Shown here in pieces: positions 8,624-16,094 of a stretch of 64,000 nt of DNA. This stretch comes from Streptomyces sp. NBC_00344 (GTDB lineage Bacteria; Actinomycetota; Actinomycetes; Streptomycetales; Streptomycetaceae). Positions within the stretch are counted from its first letter, which is position 1. Each line of letters starts with the position of its first letter. The stretch covers positions 372,001 through 436,000 of the forward strand of contig NZ_CP107996.1 of the NCBI RefSeq assembly GCF_036088315.1. The letters run 5' to 3'. The translations under genes were made by a program, and so were the position numbers. A model generated the notes under the pieces. The model was not told the origin of the DNA, did no database searches, and was given only the letters and a program-made list of their open reading frames with translations.

Positions 8624-9811
8624 ATGCTGGAGACCGTGACCCAGAACAGCGGTATGGAGAAAGCGGTACGCGCGGCGGCACCGTACGCCCTGGTGGACAC
8701 GGTCCGAGACTTCCTCGCCACGTCGCATGGTGCCACTTCCGTGCAGCTGTATCTCGTGGACTACGGGCTCTCGGTACTCAACCCGCTCGAGCCCGTTGCC
8801 GACCCGGAGCAGTCACGGTCGCTCCACAACACGCCTGAGGGACGGGCGTTCGGCAGCCAGGAGCCACGCGAGCAGCAGGTCCGGCACGGTGACGCGGTGG
8901 ATCACCATCTGCCGGTGACGGTGCGCGGGGAACGACTGGGCATCCTCACCGTCAGGCTGCCGGGCGAGCGGTCCACTCCGGCGGCCATCGACGACCTGGC
9001 CCATGCCGCGGATCTCCTGGGGCACGAGCTTCTTGTCGCCGAACGGGACACCGACCTGTACCAGAGGGTCCGAAGAGTGAGCAGACTCACCCTGGCGGCC
9101 GAGATGCAGTGGCAATTGCTACCGGCTCGCGCGTGCAGCGCACCGGAGTATGCGATCGGAGCCCAACTGGAGCCCGCGTACTCCATTCACGGTGACAACT
9201 ACGACTGGGCCGCGGACCGGGACGAACTCACGCTCGCCGTGACCAACGGCATGGGCGAGGGCATCCGCGCGTCGCTGCTCACCAATCTCGCCGTCAACGC
9301 CCTGCGCAACGCACGACGAGCCGGAATCGGCGTCGCGGACCAAGCGGCGCTGGCGGACCAGGCCCTCTACGAGCAGCACCGCGGCGACGCGTACGTGTCG
9401 ACACTGCTCCTGCGCTTCATTCTCACTACGGGCCGTGTGGAGGTGGTCGACGCCGGTTCACCGCAGCTATGGCGAAAACGGGGCAAAAAGGTGGAGCGCA
9501 TCGCCCTCGAAGCCCAGCTCCCTCTCGGCATGTTCGAGGAGACTCCGTACACGGCGCAGGAATTCCACGTCGAGCCCGGGGACCGGTTGCTGTTCCTGAG
9601 TGACGGCGTCTATGAAGCCGTCTCCCCGCTGGGAGAGGTCTACGGCGACCGTGCCCTGGCCCGGGCGATCCACTCCACCAGTCTGCTTCCGGCAGCCGCC
9701 GTCCCCCGCGCGCTGCTCCACGAGCTGGCCAGTCACCGCGCGACCGAGACCCCCGACGACGCTCTGGTGCTCTGCCTCGACTGGTTCGGCAGAGCGGACG
9801 GACGACCCTGA
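8624..9811 (+). CDS. SpoIIE/PP2C-type serine phosphatase with N-terminal sensor; metal-site Asp changed to Asn
   Basis: The product has 395 residues. About 1-145 form a GAF-like sensor region; about 165-390 form an RsbU/SpoIIE-type PP2C domain. Conserved elements include SIHGDNYDW, LLTNLAVNALRNARRAG, LPLGMFEE, LLFLSDGVYEA and PDDALVLCLDW. The element normally read as DGMGxG or DVMGHG is N208-G-M-G-E-G, so a usual metal-binding aspartate is asparagine. The other acidic ligands are present. In the standard model it would dephosphorylate STAS proteins to free sigma factors; the substitution may weaken or alter this. It is divergent from a MarR gene and converges on the RsbW-like gene. Confidence 0.85.
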   Translation: MLETVTQNSGMEKAVRAAAPYALVDTVRDFLATSHGATSVQLYLVDYGLSVLNPLEPVADPEQSRSLHNTPEGRAFGSQEPREQQVRHGDAVDHHLPVTVRGERLGILTVRLPGERSTPAAIDDLAHAADLLGHELLVAERDTDLYQRVRRVSRLTLAAEMQWQLLPARACSAPEYAIGAQLEPAYSIHGDNYDWAADRDELTLAVTNGMGEGIRASLLTNLAVNALRNARRAGIGVADQAALADQALYEQHRGDAYVSTLLLRFILTTGRVEVVDAGSPQLWRKRGKKVERIALEAQLPLGMFEETPYTAQEFHVEPGDRLLFLSDGVYEAVSPLGEVYGDRALARAIHSTSLLPAAAVPRALLHELASHRATETPDDALVLCLDWFGRADGRP

Positions 9812-9858
9812 CCTCAGGTTCCGGGGAAGTGCCTGCCTTCGGCCCGGCCTGCCGGGTC

Positions 9859-10305
9859 TCACTCCAGAGGCAGGATCGCTTCGACCCGCTTGCCGGTTCC
9901 GGTCGGTGTGACGGCGACGCTCTTGGCCAGACGGCACACCAGGGGCCAGCCGTAGCCGCCGATGAACTGGCCGGCCGGGCGCGGGGTGGTGGCAGGCGGA
10001 TCGGAGCTGGCATCGGCAACCACCAGTCGCAGCCCGTCGGGGCCGCATTCGGCGATGAAGCCGGTCAGCCCACCACCGTGCCGGAACGCGTTGGTCACCA
10101 GCTCGGATGTCACCAGAAGCGCGTCCGCCAGCACTCCATCGCCCAGGGCCGTTCCGGCACTCCCGCCGAACCTGCGGTGCAGCATCTCCGCAACCTGCAA
10201 GCGTGCCGCCGCCGCACTGACGGGCACGGGCGCGCGCAGCTCCGCGCCGTCGGGCGCGCCTCCCCCGCTCGCGCCCTTCCCGTCGTCCACCCGTTGCGCA
10301 TTCAC
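9859..10305 (-). CDS. RsbW/SpoIIAB-like ATP-binding protein (HATPase_c)
   Basis: The GTG at 10305 opens a 148-residue single-domain GHKL ATPase. The N box is ELVTNAFRHGGG and the G1 box region is VVADASSD; a short Gly-rich segment FIGGYGWPL follows. Small stand-alone HATPase proteins of Streptomyces act as anti-sigma factors and STAS kinases, or as regulators of unknown partner. The adjacent phosphatase and the STAS gene at 7448-7834 make a partner-switching role likely. It converges on the phosphatase gene with a 47-base gap. Confidence 0.82.
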   Translation of the reverse strand: MNAQRVDDGKGASGGGAPDGAELRAPVPVSAAAARLQVAEMLHRRFGGSAGTALGDGVLADALLVTSELVTNAFRHGGGLTGFIAECGPDGLRLVVADASSDPPATTPRPAGQFIGGYGWPLVCRLAKSVAVTPTGTGKRVEAILPLE

Positions 10306-10567
10306 CGTGCTGTCCGCCTGCCCCCGTGCGTCGTCCTTCTGCGACCGTCACAGCCTCGATGCGGGGAGCAGCTCACACCCGGCCCCGCGCCGCCGCCCGA
10401 TCGTGGCCAGTTTCCCATGCCCCACTCCGGGCGGATGCGTGAACACCGGATTCCTGGGCCCCGGGCAGCCTCCGTATCCGCCTTCCGTGCAGGACGAGTG
10501 CCCGTCCCCCGGACGGGCCGCGCACCCCACGTCATACTGGCCAGCGGCGGAACCGAGAGGCGGAACC

Positions 10568-11494
10568 GTGAACCAACAACACACGGAGTACGACGTCCTG
10601 GTGGTCGGGGGCAGCGGAGTGGACACGGTGGTCCGCGTCGGCTCGCTGCCCGTACCGCTCGCCGATTCCGTGCACGTCGGGCCGATCGAGGAGTGGGCGG
10701 GCCACACCGGGGGAAACGTGGCCCTCGGAGCCCGCGCACTCGGCCTGAACGTCGCGTTGCTCGACTTCATCGGGGACGACTGGACCGGCACGCTGGTACG
10801 TGAGCGACTGGCCGCGGGCGACGTGCAGTTCGTGCCGTTGCTCTCCGCAGCGGGAACCCGTCGTGCGGTGAACCTGGTGGATGCGACCGGCCGCCGGATG
10901 TCCTTCTACGACGGGCGTGACCCGGCCGGCCTGCGGATGCCCCGGGAGTTCTATCTCCCCCGGCTCAGGCGCACGCGCCACATCCACCTCTCCATCTCGG
11001 ACTTCACACGTCACCTCTTCGACGACATCGTGGATCTCGGCGTGCCCGTCTCCGCTGATCTGCATGACTGGGACGGACTGGCCGACCACCACCGGGAGTT
11101 CGCCCTACGCTCGGATCTGGTCTTTCTGAGCGCGGCGGGCGCGGGCCTGGGCACCACGGCCCTGATGCGGGAGATTCTCCGCGAGGGTCGGGCCGGGGCG
11201 GTGATCGCCACTGCGGGCGCCGAGGGCGCCTACGTCCTCACCCGGGACGGCGGTCCCACTCCGCACCACATTCCGGCAGCCGTTCCATCGGCGCCGGTGG
11301 TCGACTCGAACGGCGCCGGCGATGCATTTGTCTGCGGCTTCCTGTACGGCCGGCTGGGCGGCCGGGACGTACAGGAGTGCGCCCGACTGGGCACGGTGGC
11401 AGGTGCCTACGCGTGTACCGCGCCCGGTTCCGTCGCTCTCATCACCGAGAGCGCCCTCCTTTCGGATGGCCGGGCCCGCGGCGCCGTTTCGTAG
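10568..11494 (+). CDS. PfkB family sugar/nucleoside kinase
   Basis: The GTG at 10568 is preceded by GAGAGGCGGAA; the frame is open further upstream without a better start. The 308-residue product has the PfkB (ribokinase) fold. The N-terminal strand is VLVVGGSGVDTVVRVGSLP, the substrate-side motif is AGHTGGNVALGARALGL, and the C-terminal signature is SNGAGDAFVCGF with catalytic Asp in GAGD. It would phosphorylate a sugar or nucleoside with ATP; the substrate cannot be told. It starts 262 bases from the divergent RsbW-like gene and converges on the hydrogenase maturation gene hypX. Confidence 0.88.
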   Translation: MNQQHTEYDVLVVGGSGVDTVVRVGSLPVPLADSVHVGPIEEWAGHTGGNVALGARALGLNVALLDFIGDDWTGTLVRERLAAGDVQFVPLLSAAGTRRAVNLVDATGRRMSFYDGRDPAGLRMPREFYLPRLRRTRHIHLSISDFTRHLFDDIVDLGVPVSADLHDWDGLADHHREFALRSDLVFLSAAGAGLGTTALMREILREGRAGAVIATAGAEGAYVLTRDGGPTPHHIPAAVPSAPVVDSNGAGDAFVCGFLYGRLGGRDVQECARLGTVAGAYACTAPGSVALITESALLSDGRARGAVS

Positions 11495-11604
11495 GCCGGA
11501 TCCTGCCCAGGCCGCCCGTACGGCCGGCCGTCCGCGGCACGAACGCCGGTGACGATGGTCGGGCCATCGAAGGCGGCGGTTCCCGCCCCGTCACACAGCA
11601 GCGA

Positions 11605-13302
11605 TCACGGCGCGGAGTGAAGGAGAGCCGCTGAGACGCCGGACGGATCGGGTGACGGCTGCTTGTGCACGAACGCCGAGCGCAACGCGTGGTACGGCGC
11701 ATCCGGCGAAAAGAAGGCCTGCCGCATCCGGGTCAATTCCTCATCGCGGTAGGAGGCGAGAGGCCGCACCGACTCGTCGCGCTCACGAGCCGCCTTCTTG
11801 TCGGCGATCCGGCGGTCCGTTGCGGCCCCGCCGGCGAGAGAGGCCGCCCGTTCGGCGACCTCCGCCGCGAATTCCTGCGGGGAGCTTGGGACCACCCGGT
11901 CGACCAGTCCGATGTCCTGCGCGGCGGACCCGCTGAGCGGAGTCGCGTCCCGCAGCAGGGCGGCGGCCCTGTCCGCTCCCACACGGCGCGGGAGGGTGTA
12001 GGTCCAGTACTCCGAGCCGAAGAGTCCCATGAGCCGGTAGTGCGGGTTGAGCACCGCGCCCTCCCGGCACCACACCTCGTCGGCGGCGATCGCCAGCATG
12101 GCGCCGCCCGCCGCGGCGTTGCCCGAGAGGGCGGCGACGACCAGTCGGTCGTTGGTGGTCAGGACGGCTTCGACCAGGTCGTCCATGGCCTGGATGTTGG
12201 CCCATGACTCCGCCGCGGGATCGGCCGCGGCCTCGATGACGTTCAGATGGATTCCGTTGGAGAAGAAGTCACGTTCGCCACCGAGAACCAGTACCCGGGT
12301 CGGCCGGGTACAGGCGAAACGGTAGGCGGCGAGGAGGCGGCGGCACTGACCGGTGCTCATCGCGCCGCCGGGAAAGGAGAATCTCAGGAAGCCCACGTCC
12401 GCGTGTTCGCGATAGCGGATCTCACGCCAGGTACGACGGCCCTCCAGCAACTCGAGCGGTGCAGGAACTTCCCGCACATCCACCAGCCGGTCGCCCAGCA
12501 CCGTCGCGGCGGGCAACTTCACAGCGGGCCGCTCACCCGGCGCGCTGCGCAGCCGTGCCTGCGGGATCCAGACCGCCCCGTCCACGGTCGCCCGGCAGAT
12601 CGCTCCGTCCCGGCTTGCCAGGATGCTCCCCGGCTCCCCCCGCAGACGGTCCTCGGCATGGCCGCCGTACAGAAAGCAGGGCACCCCCAGCACTTCGTCG
12701 GGAACACCGGGCTGGGAGTCCGCCGCACGCAACGTCCTCAGGACCGATTCGCGGGATTCCGCCGTCCAGTCGATGCTGCGTTCGTGCTGCCTCAGATACG
12801 GCCGGGAACGCACGGCGAGGCCGTGCTGCGGCTTCGGGATGTAGCTGCCCGCGGCGAAGCGCTCGACGGCCAGCAGGACGGCGGTGACCGCGGCATCCGC
12901 GATCTCACCCCGGTAGAGATCGCTCTTGCCCACCGGTGGCAGGAAGCAGGATTCGGAGGCCCAGATGTCGCCGCCGTCCATCTCCGCGGCGGCCTGGAGC
13001 ACGGTCACACCCCATTGGTTCTCACCGTCCTGGACGGCCCGGTCCAGCGACGAGGGACCCCGGTCCCCCGGCGGGCCGGGATGCACGACCAGGCATACGT
13101 ACTGGGACCAGATGTCCTCGGGGATCGCGGTCTTCAGCATGGGCGCGATGATCAACTGTGGCGCCCGGAGGTGTACGGCGGCGCGCAGCGACGCGTCATC
13201 CCCGGCAAGGACGAGCGCCGCACCGTGCCCGCGGTCGCAGAGCTCCGCGTACACCCGCTGCGTCAGACTGTTGAACGCGCTGGCGACGAGCAGGATTCGC
13301 AC
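11605..13302 (-). CDS. hypX: HypX/HoxX: hydrogenase CO-ligand synthase (formyl-THF to CO)
   Basis: The GTG at 13302 has AGGAGG 5 bases upstream, which fixes the start of a 565-residue protein. Residues 1 to about 270 are a formyltransferase-like domain (VRILLVASAFNSLTQRVY, then LVVHPGPPGDRG). About 290-540 are an enoyl-CoA-hydratase-like domain (VLVLGGERDFFSNGIHLNV, AALSGNAAAGGAM, EYWTYTLPRRVG). This two-domain layout is specific to HypX, which turns N10-formyl-tetrahydrofolate into the CO ligand of [NiFe] hydrogenases when oxygen is present. It is the third gene after hypA and hypB, with a 213-base gap. Its presence fits an aerobic, oxygen-tolerant hydrogenase. Confidence 0.92.
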   Translation of the reverse strand: MRILLVASAFNSLTQRVYAELCDRGHGAALVLAGDDASLRAAVHLRAPQLIIAPMLKTAIPEDIWSQYVCLVVHPGPPGDRGPSSLDRAVQDGENQWGVTVLQAAAEMDGGDIWASESCFLPPVGKSDLYRGEIADAAVTAVLLAVERFAAGSYIPKPQHGLAVRSRPYLRQHERSIDWTAESRESVLRTLRAADSQPGVPDEVLGVPCFLYGGHAEDRLRGEPGSILASRDGAICRATVDGAVWIPQARLRSAPGERPAVKLPAATVLGDRLVDVREVPAPLELLEGRRTWREIRYREHADVGFLRFSFPGGAMSTGQCRRLLAAYRFACTRPTRVLVLGGERDFFSNGIHLNVIEAAADPAAESWANIQAMDDLVEAVLTTNDRLVVAALSGNAAAGGAMLAIAADEVWCREGAVLNPHYRLMGLFGSEYWTYTLPRRVGADRAAALLRDATPLSGSAAQDIGLVDRVVPSSPQEFAAEVAERAASLAGGAATDRRIADKKAARERDESVRPLASYRDEELTRMRQAFFSPDAPYHALRSAFVHKQPSPDPSGVSAALLHSAP

Positions 13303-13515
13303 CACAACCTCCTGGCGATCGGACTGCGGCGGACGGCCGCGCGGGGCCGGCGCGCACGCACCCCGGCACCGACCCGCGGCGTACCGGCACACTGATCGTC
13401 ACACCGCAGCTGCGGATCCGGCCGCGGCCCGCCGGTGAACCGGCTCCGAATGCACCGAAAGAGGGAGGCGCGGCGCGAACGGCCCACTGCGACGACGTGG
13501 AACCCGTGTTCCGCG

Positions 13516-14304
13516 TCAGTTCTGTGCCGCCACCCACCGGTACCAGTCGTCCATCCCCGCACCCGTGGTAGCGGAGACGGTCAGTACGTGCACGTCCGGG
13601 TTGACCGACCGTGCGTACTTCTCACAGAGGTCGACGTCGAAATCCACGTACGGCAACAAGTCGATCTTGTTGATCACCACCAGGTCCGCAGCAGCGAACA
13701 TATGAGGGTACTTCAGCGGCTTGTCCGTGCCCTCTGTCACCGAGATGATCACCACTCTGCTGCGCTCACCCAGGTCGAACAGGGCAGGGCAGACCAGATT
13801 GCCGACGTTCTCGACGAACACCAGGGATCCGGCGCCGGGAGACAGCGCGGCCAGCGCGCCGTTCATCATCTCCGCGTCGAGGTGGCAACCCGCCCCGGTG
13901 TTGACCTGCACGACCGTGCATCCGGCCCGCTTGATCCGTTCGGCGTCGAGCATCGTCTCCTGGTCGCCCTCGATGACCGCCACCTGCCGCCGCTCCGCCA
14001 GGTCCCTGACGGTCCGTTCGAGCAGCGTTGTCTTCCCTGCACCGGGGGAGCTCATCAAGTTCACCGCGACGATTCCCTGACTCGCCAGCCAGACACGGTT
14101 GGCCTCGGCGAGACCCTCGTTCTTGGCCAGCACCCTCTGCTCGAGCGTGACGGTTTCACCGGAGCTCTCCTGGTGGTTGCCGCCGTGCTCATGGGTGTGC
14201 CCGTGCGGGTGCTCGCGCGCCACCGCATTTCCTGCGGAGGGCATCGCGATCCTGACGCCACCTCCGCCGGAGCCCTCTTCATCGCAACCGCACGTACCGC
14301 ACAT
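13516..14304 (-). CDS. hypB: HypB: nickel-binding GTPase for hydrogenase maturation
   Basis: The 262-residue product starts MCGTCGC, the high-affinity N-terminal nickel motif. A His-rich stretch follows (HPHGHTHEHGGNH), able to store metal. The GTPase domain has the P-loop SSPGAGKTT, the metal site GAGCHLDAEM, ENVGNLVCP and the base-recognition motif NKIDLL. HypB passes nickel with HypA into the large-subunit precursor using GTP hydrolysis. It begins 3 bases after the hypA stop, so the two are surely co-transcribed and probably translationally coupled. Confidence 0.96.
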   Translation of the reverse strand: MCGTCGCDEEGSGGGGVRIAMPSAGNAVAREHPHGHTHEHGGNHQESSGETVTLEQRVLAKNEGLAEANRVWLASQGIVAVNLMSSPGAGKTTLLERTVRDLAERRQVAVIEGDQETMLDAERIKRAGCTVVQVNTGAGCHLDAEMMNGALAALSPGAGSLVFVENVGNLVCPALFDLGERSRVVIISVTEGTDKPLKYPHMFAAADLVVINKIDLLPYVDFDVDLCEKYARSVNPDVHVLTVSATTGAGMDDWYRWVAAQN

Positions 14305-14307
14305 ACG

Positions 14308-14637
14308 TCAGCCCACTCTCATCGAAACGATCTGAAGCTCCCGACCTGACATGACCTCCACGTCAACGCTGCCGCAGGGACACAGCAGGACAAGGTCGGT
14401 CAGCGCGAAAACGGTGTCGCACAGACGGCACCGCCCGGTTCCGGGCGGCTGATCGATCTCCAGCCGCGCCCCCTCGGCCACGGTGCCCTCGGTGACCAGG
14501 TCGAAGCAGAATTGCATGGAATCGGCCACTACCGCGGTGAGCATCCCCACCTGCACCCTGACGGAATGCACGGGACGGCCCGCTGCGCGTTCACATACCG
14601 CATCGACAACGCTCTGCGTGATTGACAATTCATGCAT
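14308..14637 (-). CDS. hypA: HypA: nickel chaperone for hydrogenase maturation
   Basis: This 109-residue protein begins MHELS, where the N-terminal amine, His2 and Glu3 form the nickel site. The zinc finger uses C70-x2-C73 and C86-x-C88 (CRLC and CPCGS). HypA works with HypB to insert nickel into the hydrogenase large subunit. It is the first gene of the minus-strand arm, transcribed away from the structural genes. The 367-base region between it and the small-subunit gene holds the divergent promoters. Confidence 0.95.
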   Translation of the reverse strand: MHELSITQSVVDAVCERAAGRPVHSVRVQVGMLTAVVADSMQFCFDLVTEGTVAEGARLEIDQPPGTGRCRLCDTVFALTDLVLLCPCGSVDVEVMSGRELQIVSMRVG

Positions 14638-14699
14638 GCCGGCCTCGATCCCGCGTCGGTGGGTCCGACCGTAGAAGTGCCGCCGATCCCTACAACACT

Positions 14700-14718
14700 C
14701 CGACGGACCGACCGTCGG
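14700..14718. promoter_or_regulatory. Inverted repeat in the divergent hypA-hhyS intergenic region
   Basis: CCGACGG and CCGTCGG form a perfect 7-base inverted repeat separated by ACCGA. It lies 63 bases upstream of the hypA start. On the minus strand a weak -35/-10 pair (TTGTAG and TACGGT, 16 bases apart) lies between it and the gene. The position suits an operator or activator site for the maturation arm, but no known regulator consensus was matched. Confidence 0.35.
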
Positions 14719-14883
14719 GCGGAATCACCCGACCGGAGCAGACGCGCGTGGCAGAACCCGTCCCGAATCAATTCCGACCGTCGCCCTTTCCCCGGTAACG
14801 GCCGCCCGGGAACTACAGAACCGCCCGGCGGGAACGTTCACCCCATGCCGTGACCGAGCATGATCGTATTGCGCTTTCCCGCA

Positions 14884-14913
14884 TTGACAGGAAGATCGGC
14901 CCGGGTCTAGATG
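14884..14913 (+). promoter_or_regulatory. Candidate promoter of the hydrogenase structural operon
   Basis: TTGACA (14884-14889) and TAGATG (14908-14913) are 18 bases apart and lie about 90 bases before the small-subunit ATG. This fits the main vegetative sigma-factor consensus. The leader ends with GGAAGGCGG before the ATG, and this site lies in the loop of a short hairpin (CAGCC ... GGCTG). High-affinity hydrogenases are usually raised in late growth, so an additional regulator is expected; none could be identified from the sequence. Confidence 0.5.
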
Positions 14914-15004
14914 GTAGCAATGTGAGTGACATAACCCGCGTGGGTCGAGGGCCGGACTACGGAAAACTAAGGGCCGGCAGCCAACCCCGGAAGGCGGCTG
15001 TGCT

Positions 15005-16060
15005 ATGCCGACGGAAGCAGCAGTAAAAGCGCAAGATACGCTGATCCATGTCCTGTGGATCAACGCAGGTCTCAGCTGCGACGGTGATTCCGTGGCGTTG
15101 ACCGCCGCGACGCAGCCCAGCATCGAGGAGATTGCGCTCGGTGCCTTGCCCGGCCTTCCGCAGGTTGCCGTGCACTGGCCCCTCATCGATTTCGAATGCG
15201 GCCCCAACGGCGGAGCCGACGATTTCCTCGAGTGGTTCTTCAAGGCGGACCGGGGCGAGCTCGAGCCATTCGTCCTGGTCGTTGAGGGATCGATCCCCAA
15301 CGAGCGGCTGCACGACGAGGGCTACTGGTGCGGATTCGGAAACGACCCCGCCACCGGACAGCCCATGACCACCAGCGAATGGCTGGACCGCCTGGCGCCC
15401 AAGGCCACCGCGATCGTCGCCGTGGGCACCTGCGCCACCTATGGCGGCATCCACGCCATGGCAGGCAACCCGACCGGCGCGATGGGCGTACCCGACTATC
15501 TGGGCTGGGACTGGAAGTCCAAGGCCGGAATCCCGATCGTGTGCGTCCCCGGCTGCCCGATTCAGCCGGACAACCTGTCGGAGACGCTCACCTATCTGCT
15601 CTACATGGCCACCGACCAGGCCCCGATGATTCCGCTCGACGACGCACTGCGCCCGACGTGGCTGTTCGGCCAGACCGTGCACGAGGGCTGCGACCGGGCC
15701 GGCTATTACGAACAGGGTGACTTCGCGAGCGAATACGGCTCACCCAAGTGCATCGTCAAACTGGGCTGCTGGGGTCCCACCGTCAAATGCAACGTGCCGA
15801 AGCGCGGCTGGATGAACGGGATCGGCGGCTGTCCCAACGTCGGCGGGATCTGCATCGGCTGCACCATGCCGGGGTTCCCCGACAAGTTCATGCCCTTCAT
15901 GGACGAACCGCCCGGCGGCAAGCTCTCGTCGGTGGCCGTCGGTCCGTACGGCTCGACGATGCGGCGTCTGCGTCAGATCACCACGCACACCCTCGACCAG
16001 GAGCCGAAGTGGCGTAAGCCAGGTCCCGCACTGACCACCGGCGCCACACGTAACTGGTAA
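15005..16060 (+). CDS. hhyS: Group 1h (group 5) [NiFe]-hydrogenase small subunit
   Basis: The 351-residue protein carries the three iron-sulfur clusters that lead electrons away from the Ni-Fe site. The proximal ligands are C25-x2-D28 (in GLSCDGDSV), C143 (VGTCATYGG) and C184 (VPGCPIQ). The aspartate in place of a cysteine is the known feature of the oxygen-insensitive actinobacterial-type enzyme. Distal and medial ligands appear at H226/C229, C249, C255, C262, C276, C283 and C286. There is no Tat signal, so the enzyme should be cytoplasmic or on the inner face of the membrane. It is the first gene of the plus-strand arm. The large-subunit gene follows after 34 bases. Confidence 0.96.
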   Translation: MPTEAAVKAQDTLIHVLWINAGLSCDGDSVALTAATQPSIEEIALGALPGLPQVAVHWPLIDFECGPNGGADDFLEWFFKADRGELEPFVLVVEGSIPNERLHDEGYWCGFGNDPATGQPMTTSEWLDRLAPKATAIVAVGTCATYGGIHAMAGNPTGAMGVPDYLGWDWKSKAGIPIVCVPGCPIQPDNLSETLTYLLYMATDQAPMIPLDDALRPTWLFGQTVHEGCDRAGYYEQGDFASEYGSPKCIVKLGCWGPTVKCNVPKRGWMNGIGGCPNVGGICIGCTMPGFPDKFMPFMDEPPGGKLSSVAVGPYGSTMRRLRQITTHTLDQEPKWRKPGPALTTGATRNW

Positions 16061-16094
16061 CTCCGCACAAGAGAGAAAGTTGAGGGCGGCCCAC

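Noticed and set aside
11605..13302. Annotation as a plain enoyl-CoA hydratase or methionyl-tRNA formyltransferase
   Set aside because: Both domains are in one protein in the order specific to HypX, and it lies next to hypB and hypA.
14930..15004. Leader text GGGCCGGCAGCCAACC before hhyS that recalls SAM-type riboswitch ends
   Set aside because: Only a short stretch looks similar. The multi-stem core of a SAM riboswitch cannot be drawn in the 90 or so bases available, and the gene has no link to methionine. A covariance-model search would settle it.
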